Positions 22,115 to 33,774 of a stretch of 64,000 nucleotides of DNA are shown in pieces. Each line of letters begins with the position of its first letter. Positions within the stretch are counted from its first letter, which is position 1. The stretch covers positions 704,359-768,358 of the forward strand of contig GG745332.1 of the NCBI GenBank assembly GCA_000151295.1. The letters are read 5' to 3'. The position numbers and the translations under genes were made by a program. Below the pieces are notes generated by a model, which saw nothing but the letters and a program-made list of their open reading frames with translations, was not told where the DNA came from and made no database searches. Source of the stretch: Allomyces macrogynus ATCC 38327 (taxonomy: Eukaryota > Blastocladiomycota > Blastocladiomycetes > Blastocladiales > Blastocladiaceae).

Positions 22115-23459
22115 TCAATACATGTCCACGTCGTCGTACCCATACGGCCCGTCCGGATCCACGTCCTCAGACCCGACCATGACGACCCCCTCTGGGTCCT
22201 CGCCCGCGCCGTCATCCGGCACCTCGAACCCTTCCTCGGTCGCATACAAGATCTGCTGAATCAGCATCAACAGGTCCGACTGGTCGCCGCGCGCGGCTTC
22301 CTGCTGCACGAGCACTTCAATGTCGCGCAACTTGGAACTAAGGAGAGCAGCGAACCGATCAGCACCAGACTCATGCAAGCATAGTGAAATAAGGGGGCGC
22401 GAACGTACTAGTAAAAATCGCGCTCCGTCCCCAACGCCTCGAGCGCGAGCGCCGAATCCTCGAGCCGGTGTGTGAGCTCGCTAATCTGCTGTGCGGCACT
22501 GACGTTCCCGTGCGACGAACCTGGCCGCGAAATGGATCTGCCGCCGCCGGGAACGGACAGCGTCGATCCCGAGGACTTGCGCGGCGAGCTGTACGCGGTC
22601 ATGCGCGACGAAATCTTGGACCGCGACGTGGAGGTGCCGCACAGTTTGCGCCGTGCCGCCGCGTCGTAGTGGCCGCCGGGGTAGTACATGTCTAGCGAGA
22701 TGTTGTAGAAGGGAGTGAGAATGGAGAGGAAAGCGAGGGTCCGGAGCGGGTGGAGAACGTACCGTGGAACCTCTTGCACCAGATCAGAAACTCCATGTTG
22801 TCAGTGAGTTTGCATTTGATGAGTTTTTCGACTGGTCGATGGTGCACGAGTGCGGTCGTCAGTCAAACCAAGCAAAAAAAATTGGTGGGACAGCACGGCA
22901 CCGCGCCTTGGAGCAAGCAACGCACCGGGAATCACCTTGTCGACACCATGCTGGTCAAACGCGAGCTGCAAGACCTTGTAGTTGGCGACGTATTCATACT
23001 CGTGCTTGGCATCGTACTTGACCTTGTGCAGTTGCAAGTCGCCCCAAATCGAGTCAAAGATTTGGCAGTAGCTGGTGTTGTTCAAAACGCGCGCGTGCGC
23101 GGGTCAGACGGGCGCTCATGGTGACGGTTGAATCGACCCGGCCAAGGAGAGCATGGGGCCGGCGCGTGCTGGGTGAGAGTGGAGCAACGTACGCTGCGCC
23201 TACAAGACACCGACGAAAATGCGGAAACGAGGTTAGCTTCGGTCCTGACAGTCGCTATACGCGATAAACGCAGCGCGACGCACCGACGTACCCATCCCGA
23301 GCTGTTCAAGCTTGGTGTAGTTGAGCTGGAGGAGCGAGTTGACCCACGCGAGCAGTTCGACGCGGCTTTCTCCCTAGACATGCACATTGTATGATCAGCA
23401 TTGAGCTTGCTCCACCGGGTCATTCGATTTGAGCGAGCGAACAGTGCTCAGCATACCAT
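22115..23459 (-). CDS. EB1: EB1/Bim1 microtubule plus-end binding protein
   Basis: Seven coding exons: 23459-23457 (only the ATG), 23373-23292, 23199-23193 (7 nt), 23071-22926, 22831-22763, 22691-22409 and 22337-22115. They give 270 residues (human EB1: 268). The calponin-homology domain reads ESRVELLAWVNSLLQLNYTK, then LEQLGMGAAYCQIFDSIWGD, which is continuous only if the 7-nt exon is used, and VDKVIPVEKLIKCKLTDNME. A Ser/Arg-rich linker precedes the EB-homology coiled coil with ERDFYYSKLRDIEVLVQQ and ILYATEEGFEVPDD. The C-terminus is acidic and ends in an aromatic residue (DDVDMY), comparable to the EEY/F tail that binds CAP-Gly proteins. It tracks growing microtubule ends and recruits other plus-end proteins. 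Every phase closes, and five of the six donors are GTACGT or GTGCGT. Confidence 0.95.
23193..23199 (-). other. 7-nt microexon of EB1
   Basis: GCGCAGC lies between a TGTAG acceptor and a GTACGT donor. It completes Gly, adds Ala and starts the next Ala codon, giving the invariant GMGAAYCQIF of the EB1 calponin-homology domain. Skipping it would shift the frame. Confidence 0.85.
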
Positions 23460-25807
23460 GGCTGGCCAAAGACTCAAAACAGCGCGGGCAAGAACGAAGC
23501 AGCAATGGATGGTTTAGCGACCGGAATCTGTTCAAACTAGCTATGTCGGTAGAGACGAACGTGACACATCATGAGCAATCGGCCATTTTGATTTTATTGT
23601 CATTCATGAGCGGCGTGCGAGCGGCGCGCATCGCTGACCCATAGACGGCGTGGTCTCCTTGCTGGCTGCAGCACATGCTGTGCGGCAACCAGATAACCAC
23701 TAGCAGGTTGGCGATAGGGCCCGCGATGCTCGGACGAGAATGGTCACACCTGCAGCTATCGGACGAGCTGGCTAGCGAGAGGTCTGGCAGTTGAGATGCG
23801 TTCGTGGGTCGGTGTCGCGTGTGCCGGCGTTGCGCGAGCTGAAGTTGGTCGTGAGCTTGCAGCAGTCGATGAGCACCGATTGCAGACGGTCGGATGCCCG
23901 GAGATAAGGCCGAGCTGTCGAGATGCAATGTGGGGGCGGCACGATGTGGTGCAGTGCCGACCTGTGGAGGAGCAGACGTTGCGGACGCGACAGTGGGGCT
24001 GGCACAAAGGGAGAACCCAAGCACGCGCCAGCCAAAGAAGTGGATTCAAGCAGAAGCATCTCCCGCCTAAGCACATGGCACGTGCATCTTGCCGTGCCAC
24101 ACTTGTCTCGGCAGCCGGCCGCTCCTCGGTCCGAATTTGGCTTGATGCACGGCATGACTTGCAAGCTGCAACCACGCCTGCCCATTGATCGTTGCGACCA
24201 TTTTCTGCGACACAACTTGCTGCAAACACACCAGCAACCGACCGAAAATGCATTTTTGGCAGCGCGACTGTCGATTGTAGGGAGTCGTGGCTCATAAAAC
24301 GACGCCCGGCCGGACCAGCATCTTTTGGCCAGTGCGATCACTTCAGTGCTGTCGAGCAGGACTCGACTCCCGCTTCCACGGCCGCGTCGTGGTCGTGAAG
24401 ACTAAGGCTGGCCATTACTGCCGCAGCGCCATTGGGCCTTCTCGCGCACCCTTGCCGACCCTCGCCTTGCCGAGCCAGCAATTTCTTGAGCCGAATTGCT
24501 CCCATGACTGCTCGCGCTCGCGTCGCCGTCAGGCAGCCATCGCACGGCCCGAACCTCGCCGTCGCCACATGCTCGCCACGGCGAGAGTCTTTTTGTCGGC
24601 CCGCAAACGCCGTCCAACGTCGTCGAACTTGTCGGTGATGCGCGTGGAGCCCCACTTCAAGTTGCAAACGTTGCCACACCCACGCGTCCCAACGGTCGGG
24701 CGTGTTTGCGCCCGGCCTGCTGCATGATCCAATGAAATTCGACCGTGGCCGCGGCGGCCAGGCGGCGGCGTGGCACGCTTGGTTGCCGCGCGAATCGTCA
24801 AATGACCATCGCCCGTGCGTACGGCAGTCGATGTTGGTTGTTGTTCACGGGGTTCGAGGTCACTTCTGACGCGCGTGCATGTGTCGTTGCACAGTCTTTC
24901 GTGAAGGTGGATCATCGGGCGCCGCTCAGCCGTGTGGCGAAAGGCCAATCTCGCCGGTTGAAATCGTGGACTTGAGTCTTTCGCTAGGATCTGGAATCTC
25001 CGTTTTCTTGTGCCAAATCTTACTCTCCCTGGCAAAAGATCGCGAACGCACGCCTGCTGGCTGCGGCGAGGCTTGGCGCGCTGAATGAAAGCGCGGTCAG
25101 ACCTGGGCCTGCGGCTGCCCAATCCCAAACAGCGGCGGTTGTTTTTGGGTTTTGGGATGTCACCTGGCGAGGGTGTGCATGTTGGGGTGGAAACCTCTTT
25201 CTGACTGCTGCGGCTGGTTTTGAGCACGACCCGTTCTGTTTTCTCACTTTTGCAGCCATTTTTGCGTGTTTCGTTTCTCGGTTGGCCCGACGCAGGTCAT
25301 CGTCGAGTGGAAAATACTATTCCTGCAGCTTATGCACGCGTCCGACCACCACGCGCTTTTGGTTGGCCCTTCACCATCATCCGCTCGGTGGCGGCGCGCC
25401 CATCGTCCATGCACCTCGTCTCGGCGGGCGACGTGCACGCACCACGCGCCCCCGTCGCCCAAACGCCGCCAAACCTGCGCCGGCTGGACCAAAGGCGCGC
25501 GCTCGCATGCTCGAGAGGCATTCCGCCCCCCGAGACTCGGTCTTGCCTCGGCGTCCGTTTCGTGGATGGCGACCGCCGCCCACGAAACGGCGATAGTTGG
25601 CCGGCTCGCGGTCGAGTATAAAGAGTCGAGCACGCCCGCTCCAGTCCTTGCTCTTTCGACCAGTGCTCCTCCTTCCCCGCTCCGCTCGCACCGCTGTATA
25701 GAACTATAGACGGGGAGCACTCGCGATCCTTTCACCGCTCTTCCCACTCGATTGATCTGCGCCGCCGAGCCGTCTTCTGCCTCGCCCGCCAATCCGATCC
25801 TCCAACC
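23460..25807. other. long divergent intergenic region (EB1 / secreted protein)
   Basis: About 2.35 kb without a convincing gene. ORFs occur on both strands (for example 24529-25227 minus and 23756-24341 minus) but are Arg/Ser/Ala-rich, overlap each other and carry no domain I recognise. The right part (25240-25800) is pyrimidine-rich on the plus strand and leads into the TATA box and 5'UTR of the secreted-protein gene. Confidence 0.45.
25617..25623 (+). promoter_or_regulatory. TATA box of the secreted Thr/Pro-rich protein gene
   Basis: TATAAAG lies 185 bases upstream of the ATG at 25808, followed by a pyrimidine-rich leader. It is the clearest TATA element in the window, consistent with a strongly or conditionally expressed gene for an extracellular product. 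Confidence 0.55.
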
Positions 25808-28644
25808 ATGGTCAAGTCGACTGCTCTGACGCTGGCCGCCGTGCTGGCGCTCGCCTCGGTCACGGCTGCGCTCCCGCACGCCGTCAACATCCCGACCTCG
25901 ACGGCCCCCGCTGCGACGCCCTCGACGCCCGCTGATGGCGGCTACGGCCCGGTTGCTCCCCCTCCGTCGTCAACGCCTGGTACGCGACAATTTCCTCATT
26001 CTTGGTCCTGGTCGAAACTGCTGTGTGCTCTGCTTGCTCTCGCGGACCCGTTTGCGCAGATGGACGGGGTCGGCTTGATGGTTCATGCCACGCGAAATGA
26101 AGCATGACAAGCCACTTTTCCGTCGCACATTGTCCTTGCAGCTTGCGAGTGACGTTGTTTCGAACCAGGCGTGCCAAGCACACGCACTTTGCCGCCAAAT
26201 CTCCGGTGATCAACGTGCTGATTTGACGCGTTTTTTTCCCACTCTTTTGAACAGCTCCCGCCACGACCGCCCCGGCCTCGAGTGCCCCGGCATCGTCGGC
26301 TCCCGCATCGTCGGCTCCCATCGCGACGGCTCCCGTCGTGACGGCGACCGCGTCGGCCACCACGTCCAAGGCCACGGCCTCGGCAACGGCCCCCGCGTCT
26401 TCGGCTTCGGCCACGGTCCCGACGGCCACGGCGACTGCCTCGGCCACGACTACGAAGGCCGCGACGACCACCTCGTCGGCGCCCGTCGCCTCGACGTCGG
26501 ACCCGTGCGTGACCACGATCACGCTCGGCCCGGATGGCAAGCACTCGACCGTGACCATCACCCCGACCGCCACGCCGACCGCTGCCCCGACGACGACCAC
26601 CGTTGCTGAGCCCGACTGTACCACGACTATTATCGAGGGAACAACTGTGACGATTACGAAGACCGCCACTGCGACCGCGCCCGCTCCGGACTGCACGACC
26701 ACGATTGTGTGCGACGGCTCGAACTGCCAGACTGTGACCATCACCAAGACGGCCACGGCCACCGTCCCGTGCTCAGGCGACGCGTGCAAGACGACCACGA
26801 CCCCCGCTGGCTCGTCGACCGTCCCGGCCACTCAGGTGCCCACGTCGACCGTGCCCGCGACCGTGCCCGCGACTTCGACGGTCCCGGCTTCGGAAATCCC
26901 GACCTCGACCGCTCCCGTCACGTCGAAGACGCCCGACAACCCGTGCATCACCACGATTGTGTGCCCGTCGGGCCCCGACTCGCCGTGCCACACCGTCACG
27001 ATCACGCCCACGGCCACGCCCACGGCCCCGGCCCCGTGCAACGGCTCGGACTGCCCCGCGCCGACGACTGGCTACCAGTACACGACGCCCGTCACGCCCG
27101 CTCAGCCGACGCAGCCCCCTGTGCAGCCCCCGGCCCAGCCGACCACGCCCTCGACGCCCGACCAGCCCGCTCAGCCGCCGGTGCAGCCGCCGACCGACAC
27201 GACCATCACGGTCGATGTGCCCGGCACTACCTCGACGGTCGTGATCGTCCCGGAGATCCCGACGGCCACGACCCCTGCGGGTTGCACGCCCGGCTCGCCT
27301 GGCTGCGCTACGCCCTCGCCGACCGTGCCCGAATCGCCTGCTGAGACTAAGCCGGTCGAGACGCCCAAGAAGTGCACGCGCCGTCGCAAGCCCAAGAAGT
27401 GCACGACCGTCGCGCCCCCCTGCAGCGGCCCTGGCTGCGGCCCGTCGACGCCCGTCATCACCCAGACCGTGCCCATCTGCCCAGGCCCCAACTGCCCTCC
27501 GGCGACGACCCAGCCGCCGCCCACGATCCCTCCGGTCACGACGCCGCCGCCGACGATCCCGCCCGTCACGAGCACCGTGCCCGTCTGCCCTGGCCCTCAG
27601 TGCCCGCCTTCGACCACGGTTGTGCCTCCCCCGGCCACGTCGACCGTGACCGTGCCGTCGGTGCCCACGAGCTCCACCCCCGTGCCGCCGCCGGCCACAT
27701 CGACTGTAACCGTCCCGTCGGTGCCCACGAGCTCGACGCCGGTGCAGCCGCCGGCCACGTCGACTGTGACCGTCCCGTCGGTGCCCACGAGCTCGACGCC
27801 CGTTCAGCCGCCGCAGACCACCGTGACGGTGCCCCAGACGCCCGCGTCTTCGACTCCCGTGTGCCCTGGCCCGGGCTGCCCTCCGCAGACCGTGACTGTG
27901 CCCGAAGTTCCTGCTTCGTCGATTCCCTCGACCAAGCCGCCGTGCACCAAGTCGCAAACGACTACCGCGGTCCCGCCGCCCGTCGTGAGCACCGTCACGG
28001 TTCCGGAGACGCCTAAGAGCACCACGCCCGTCGTGCCGATCTGCCCTGGCCCGCAGTGCCCCCCCTCGACCACGGTCGTGCCGCCTCCCGCAACGACTGC
28101 CGTCCCGCCGCCGACGACCTCGACTGTGACGGTTCCGTCGATCCCGGCCAGTTCCACGCCCATTTGCCCGGGCCCGAACTGCCCTCCCCCGGCTACTAGC
28201 ACTGTCGTCGTGCCCGAAATTCCGGCATCGTCGATCCCGGCCACCAAGCCGCCCTGCACCAAGTCGCAGACCGTCCCCGCCGTGCCGACGAGCACTCCCA
28301 TTTGCCCGGGTCCCAACTGCCCTCCCCCGGCGACTTCGACCGTGACGGTTCCGGAGGTGCCTGCCTCGTCGATTCCCGCCACGAAGCCGCCGTGCACGAA
28401 GAGCAAGTCGACGACCACGGTCGCGCCCAAGCCGACCGAAGTCCCGGCTTCGTCGACGCCCTGCGCGACCTCGACGGCCGCGCCCAAGCCCTCGTCGACT
28501 GCCGCTGCCTCGACGTCGACCGCTGCCGCGACCTCGACGACGACCAAGGCCGCGACGGCCACCCCGACGGCCTCGCCGACGCCCAAGGCCGACGACGGCA
28601 AGATCACGGCTCAGTCGTTTGACTCGTCGGACTCGCTCTACTAA
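25808..28644 (+). CDS. secreted Thr/Pro/Ser-rich, mucin-like wall or adhesive protein
   Basis: The CDS joins 25808-25979 and 26255-28644 (275-nt intron, long for this window) and gives 853 residues. The N-terminus is a textbook signal peptide (MVKSTALTLAAVLALASV, cleavage near AALPHA). The rest is Thr, Pro, Ser, Ala and Val with regularly spaced cysteines in recurring modules: CPGPxCPP, KPPCTKSQT, and TVTVPSVPTSSTPV (a 20-residue unit present three times in tandem at 27631-27810). One short basic block lies near 27370-27410 (KKCTRRRKPKKC). There is no C-terminal hydrophobic GPI signal; the end is acidic (DSSDSLY). It is probably heavily O-mannosylated and secreted into the wall or matrix. Function is inferred from composition only. 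Splice phase 1/1 fits, and Pro/Thr-rich sequence continues on both sides. Confidence 0.85.
27631..27810 (+). repeat. three tandem 60-bp coding repeats
   Basis: Three direct copies of 60 bp each encode a 20-residue unit beginning PATSTVTVPSVP and containing TSSTPV. Differences between copies are mostly synonymous. Weaker versions of the unit extend on both sides through the gene. Confidence 0.85.
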
Positions 28645-30247
28645 GCGGTGAAGATGATGAGGATGAGGTAGGAGTAGAAGGTGGAGATGGAGGAGAAGAT
28701 GGTGCGCACGCACGTTTGCTCTAGTGGGCGAGCGAGTCGCTCCGTCGGTTTTGATGCTGAGGTGTAGTAGCGCGACGGCGTCGGTTTTGGTTTGTATCAT
28801 GTTGGCGCGCCGCAATTTGAATTATTTTCTCCCTCAAACGTCTTGTTAGTGCTATTGTTTGCTCGTGCTTGGCCGCGCGAAGTTGCTAGAGCAAGGCATC
28901 AGGTTGTGATCAGGAGCACAACTGGAAGTGCCGGCGACGCGTTTCATGGGATGGAAAGGGTGGACAGCAAACCGGCAGCGGTGCGCTTTCAGATGGCGGC
29001 GTTGGGCGTCGCCGAGGCCATCGGGGCTGTGGCCGTCGTCAATTTTGATCGAGCATCCTGCTTCAGTGGCCATATCTTTCCTGGTGAGTAAACGCAGTCC
29101 ATGAACTCCACCTTCTCCACCCGTTAGTCCTCCTCAATTCCGCGCACTCAGTTCACTGAAGTGTATTATGGTGAGGGTGTTGGCGGAACATACTCAAACT
29201 TCTCATTCTTCAAGGCACACGATTTGCACATCCACGCCGTTGACTGGACAAATTTGGCTCCTCCTTGCCCACCACGAGTTCTTCGCCTCCTTGCTGCAGC
29301 GTTACTGCTATTCCTCGGCCACTCCACTGCCGCTACCCTAGAACTGCACCGTGGTTATCGCCCTTGGTGGCCTTGAGTATTGACAAGTCGGCCGTTCAGG
29401 TATTGATCATGGTGACGTTGATCTCGCCCGCACCCTGCTCTCGCGACCGTGTATCCCCAAATTGTGATTGCGGGCATTGAGGTCACTCTTCTTCACCCGG
29501 TGGTTCTGGTCCGCCACTTTCTTGTCGTCGCTTACATTTCCGCCAACGCATGGCTTGCGCGCAAAAGCAAAGATACTTGCACAACCACACACGGAGTGCA
29601 CATTTCCCGCTCCGTCCCCTGGTCCTTGCCACAGTTTTGATTCTCATACCCCCGCGCAAGCACATTCGCGACCGAGGTTTGGTGGTCTGCATCACGCATG
29701 CGACTGGTCGTCCAAGACACGGACACGAGCGCATAAAACAGGGTCGCGTGCGTGTATTCGACGCCAATCGTGAACGCATACATGTCGCTGACAGTACGTT
29801 TCATAGAGCTGCACTGTTGCTGACGGGGAATCTGGATCGGAATCAGTCATTGTTGAGAATCGCGCGCGTCGCCGTCAACAGCATGCATCGCGCCAGTGTA
29901 CGGAACGAGGACTTGGACCTGTTTGCGACGCACAATCAATTTACAGCTGTGATTCTGACCGCTGCGCGTGGACTCGTGGACTCGTTTGCGGTACCTCATG
30001 CGTCGTGGCAGATTTGCAAGTAAGTCGCTGCAGGGGTGTAGCGCGGATGCAAAAAGCTGCCTCGCTGCGGGTGCGGGTGAGTCAGGTCGCTTGATAGCCC
30101 GTGACCCCGATTTTCAGTCGCTAGTTGTGGCTGCCTAGCATCGATTAACCTGAAAGAAGGCATTTACGCGAGCGGAATGAGCGGCCGTGATTTGATTTGT
30201 CGTCCCTCTCGAATCCGTCCCTCTCTCTTGTGCTCCTCTCGCTGATT
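28645..30247. other. gene-poor region with weak, unresolved coding signals
   Basis: About 1.6 kb lie between the secreted-protein gene and CSL4. Two plus-strand stretches look partly coding. 28951-29079 (MERVDSKPAAV, then LGVAEAIGAVAVVNF) ends at a GTGAGT donor, and 29640-30019 (STFHRAALLLTG ... LVDSFAVPHASWQIC) ends at GTAAGT. On the minus strand an ATG at 29858 opens MTDSDPDSPSATVQLYE followed by a GTACTG. I could not link any of these into a continuous gene or recognise a family. Either one short multi-exon gene or nothing is present. Confidence 0.3.
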
Positions 30248-31098
30248 TCATTGCGATGTATTCTCAATTTGACAGACCTTGCGGTTCTCAATGGCTACAC
30301 GGGGAGAGAAAAAGGAAGCGAAGCGGCGCGTCAGTATCCCGTCCGTGAAGTGCACACAATGCTTCGACAAACCCAACGCACCTCCAGTCACTGGGCACTG
30401 CATCTCCTCCCACGAAATCGGGATCATGGTCGCGCCTGCGGCACTCTGCGCGAAAATGACACCGAGTTCGTTCTTGGCCGTCGAGAGAATGTAGGAGTGC
30501 GCTTCACCGAGCGAAATGACCTCGGCGCGAACTGTACACAAGGATCCGCAAGTCAGCACGAGTCACTCGAATCCGGGACAACGATGCAGAAGCACACAAA
30601 CCAATATCTCCTGGGCGGAAGCACTTGGGGATCTGCACCTTGTCGCGCTCGGTCGCGCGCACGTTCTCCACCCTGGGGCACCGGAACATTAACATCAGAT
30701 TGAGGACGATCGCACCACCGCGCCGTTGGCCGCGTACCGAATGACGCCCTCAAAGTCCTCCTTGACGGGCTGCGCGCCAATCATCATGATCGAGACAATG
30801 GCCATGCGCGAGTTGATACGCTTGACCTTGCCCGTCACTTGCGCGCCGACTGTTGGGATCGCGGCCTTCCGGCTCTTGCCTTGCACTGACACCTGGACGA
30901 TGGTCGTAATCATCAGCATCTTGAAATCGTGGTGCGTGGATTGGGGTCCAGAATGGCCCGAACCTGATCGTCGGCTCCGACAGCGCCGACCACCGTCGCA
31001 ACGACATTCCCGCCGCGCAGGTAAGTCCCGGCCTGCAGCGTTTGGTCGGGGCGTGCTGGGCCGAGGCGCTCGCCGGGGACGACAATGCGGGTACTCAT
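30248..31098 (-). CDS. CSL4: exosome complex subunit Csl4/EXOSC1
   Basis: Five exons, 31098-30964, 30892-30738, 30672-30602, 30531-30382 and 30294-30248, give 185 residues (human EXOSC1: 195). The N-terminal domain starts MSTRIVVPGERLG and has GTYLRGGNVVATVVG. The S1 RNA-binding domain has VGAQVTGKVKRINSRMAIV, FEGVIRVENVRATERDKVQI and, across the next splice, FRPGDIVRAEVISLGEAHSY. The C-terminal part reads STAKNELGV and MIPISWEEMQCP. Csl4 is a cap subunit of the RNA exosome, guiding RNA into the nine-subunit barrel in nucleus and cytoplasm. The C-terminal zinc-ribbon cysteine pairs of yeast Csl4 are reduced here to the single CP. All phases close. Confidence 0.93.
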
Positions 31099-31436
31099 GC
31101 TTGATTTTGTATCGCGTTGCAGCTGGTTGATTCAAAAATGAAGTTCATCATTCGCGACGCGGTCACGAGTGCGGTGGATTGTCGCGGTGATCGCTGTTGA
31201 TCTGTGTCACGCGTCTGCAGCTGACTGGTTGCTACGACGAACCGCTGTGATTGCGCACCCTGAGCTCCTTTGTCCCCACCATCCCGCTACCATCGTCCTG
31301 TCTTGATCCCCAATGAAAGCAGGATTGACCACGACGTAAATTACGAACTGGAACGCAATAACAGTCCTGGATCCAACCCCACCACTCAGCGCGGTGCGGC
31401 GCAACGCGGCGGGGACTTTGGACCAACCGCATCCCA
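31099..31436. other. intergenic, CSL4 promoter / GGA 3' end
   Basis: About 340 bases lie between the CSL4 start and the GGA stop, both on the minus strand. No gene or clear regulatory motif was seen. Confidence 0.4.
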
Positions 31437-33774
31437 TCACAGCGGCACCTTGAACACGTCGCTCTCCTCAATCACGACCCCGTTGCTCTTGAACGCGAGT
31501 CGGTACTTGATCTTCCCCGCATCGGCCACCGCCATTTCCGCGGGCCACTCGAGCCGGAACCGGTTATACGCACCCTTGGCCGCCTGCGGCGGGAGCACCT
31601 GCGCCGAGAGCGGCTCGACGTGCACCTGTACGTTTTTGGGCGCAGCCACCATCCACGACAGACCCATAATAGGCGTGAGCGTCTTGTTAGAAAAGTGGCA
31701 CACGACCTCGACGGTGGGGCCGACGGGACGCGAGACGGTCGCGACCACTTCGAGCCCGTTCGTGTCGTAGACGGTGACGGTTGTCGGACCCGTTGGCGAG
31801 GTAGCGGCCGCGGGAGCAGGAGTAGGAGCGGAGGCGGGCGGGTTGCTGCTGCCGCCGAGATCGCCAAAGACGGCAAATAGGTCCGCAGCCGCGCCGCTCG
31901 TGCTCCGCGCTGCAGGCGCGGGCGAGGGCGTGCTCGCAGCCCCAAGGATCCCAGGCGTCGTTGGGGTTGGCGCGACCCGCGGCGGGACCGTCGCGGTCGC
32001 GAACCCAGGTTGCACTGCCGGTGCCGGCGCGACCCCACCAAACATGCCGAGCCCCATCGAGTACGCCGGTGGTGGCGAATTCGTCTGCGCGGGTGGCGAC
32101 CCGTTCCCGATCGGCAAGTGAATCGACCCGAGCGCGCCAGGCGGCGTCACGTTCCCGATCGAAGACGTTGGCGCCATCGGGCCCGCGAGGTTGAGGCTCA
32201 ACAGATCGTCCATGATATTCGTCGGTGGCGACGCGGGCGCGGCGGTTGCGCGCACCTGCGGCGAGTTCGACGGGCTCATACTGATGAGCGAGACGGGCGC
32301 GGGCGGTTCCTGTTGTGCGGACCGGCCCGTCTTGATCGTCATATACCGATCAATCACACGGTTGAGCAGGTCGTTGAGCGCGAGCAGCTGGTCGAGGTTC
32401 CCGTCGTCGCGGTCCTCGATGAGCTTGACAATCTTGGCCTGTGCGGCCTTGCAGCTCGTGTAGAGTTCCTGTACGGCGTCGTTGGCGAGATCTCCGGGGA
32501 CCGACGCGGCTTGCAGCATGCTGACGAGGACATTGGCCTTTTGCTCAAACTTGGCGAGCTCCTCCATTTCCTTGGCCTTGTAGTCGACGCGGTGCTCGTC
32601 CTGTTGGTGGCAACGTGGATCAGTCACTGGTGGGAGAACAATGGACGCGAAAATGCATCAGCGTACGTAGCCCACGAGCTCCTTCATCAAAATATTGGCC
32701 TCCTCCAAGTCGGCGGGCGACGCACGGCGCAGCAGCTCCTGCAGCTTGGCCTTCTTGACGGCAATCTCCTCCTCTTCCATTTCCTCGGCCGATTTCAACG
32801 ACTAGAGTAAGCACCTCACGGGTGAGAGCTCGTCCAACGATCAATCGCATCTATTGTCAGCTGGACGCGTACCTCGTTGGGCTGCAGCATGACGGCCACG
32901 GCCGATTGCGCGACGCCCGGGAACCGGTACCCTTTGGTCAAGAGCAGGTGGTACATATCGGCGATATGGAGCAGGTCGCGCTTGTACTTGCCGTTTTGCA
33001 CAAGCGTCACGTTCCATTGCTGAATGAATTCGAGAATGCGGCGCTGCGTCGGCGGGAGGAAGATCTACGCGCCAAGAGCGAGAAATGAGCGCGCAAGATC
33101 ACCAAATGCGGGACAAAACCGTGATGGACGCGTACTGGGGGTTTTTCCGGGAATCTGCGCACGAGCTCGTTGAGAAACTCCTTGGACGCGAGTTGCAAGT
33201 GAAACGGGTAGCCGCAGTTCTTGACACAAATGTCGAGCAGCTGCGTTTGAGGGAGCGACGCGTCAGATCAGAGTTGGGGCAGCGAAGCGCGTTGAAGAGA
33301 CGGGTCAAGAACAGACCTCGAGCGCGAGCATGGATGAGTTTTGGTTGCGGCCGCTAATGATGCGAACCAGGCACATGGCGGCCTCACGCGGGCTAATAAA
33401 CGCGATCAAGATCGTCAGCGCAACAGTCTTCGAAGAGGGATCAAGGCATCGAGGTCCAATGCCCGCCAAGCAGCGACAGGGGCGCAAAACATACGTACTA
33501 GGTGCGGCCTTTGGCGTTGATCAAGTCGCAAATCTCGAGGTTCAGCGCGAGATCCGGGTCCGCTCGGTGCGGACTGCACGCGCGCTCTGTCGATGTCGCG
33601 GCGCGTCGGTCGTGAGCCTGCTTGGTCTCACGCCAATCGTAGAGATGCAGTTCTGCACTCACCAATGTAGCCCTCGATGGGCGAGCGCGGCGAGTCGCGA
33701 CCCGCGGCCTCGATAGCACGCGCCACTTCGGACACGGCCTGCACCGTCGACGACAGCAGGTTGCTGAAGGCCAT
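31437..33774 (-). CDS. GGA: GGA-type clathrin adaptor (VHS-GAT-GAE)
   Basis: Seven exons, 33774-33663, 33586-33499, 33392-33317, 33240-33136, 33064-32873, 32801-32667 and 32600-31437, give 623 residues. The VHS domain (about 1-150) has ERACSPHRADPDLALNLEI, YPREAAMCLVRII and LLDICVKNCGYPFHLQLASK. A helical GAT domain (about 200-340) has AEEMEEEEIAVKKAKLQELL and VSMLQAASVPGD. The Pro-rich hinge carries a clathrin-box-like LLSLNL, and the C-terminal gamma-ear (about 508-623) has VVCHFSNKTLTPI and ESDVFKVPL at the very end. GGAs are Arf-GTP-dependent adaptors for trans-Golgi to endosome transport. Six introns all start GTACGY, GTGAGT or GTCTGT and all phases agree. Confidence 0.95.

Noticed and set aside
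24529..25227. 232-codon minus-strand ORF upstream of the secreted-protein gene
   Set aside because: Arg/Ser/Pro-rich with no domain, competing frames on the other strand, and overlap with the probable promoter region.
27631..27810. Regular 60-bp repeats considered as a CRISPR-like array
   Set aside because: Repeats are contiguous with no spacers, are in frame within a secreted protein, and the genome is eukaryotic.
26773..28815. 680-codon minus-strand ORF opposite the secreted protein
   Set aside because: It is the shadow of the Thr/Pro-rich coding strand; its Arg/Gly/His-rich product has no domain, and the plus frame has a signal peptide and ordered modules.
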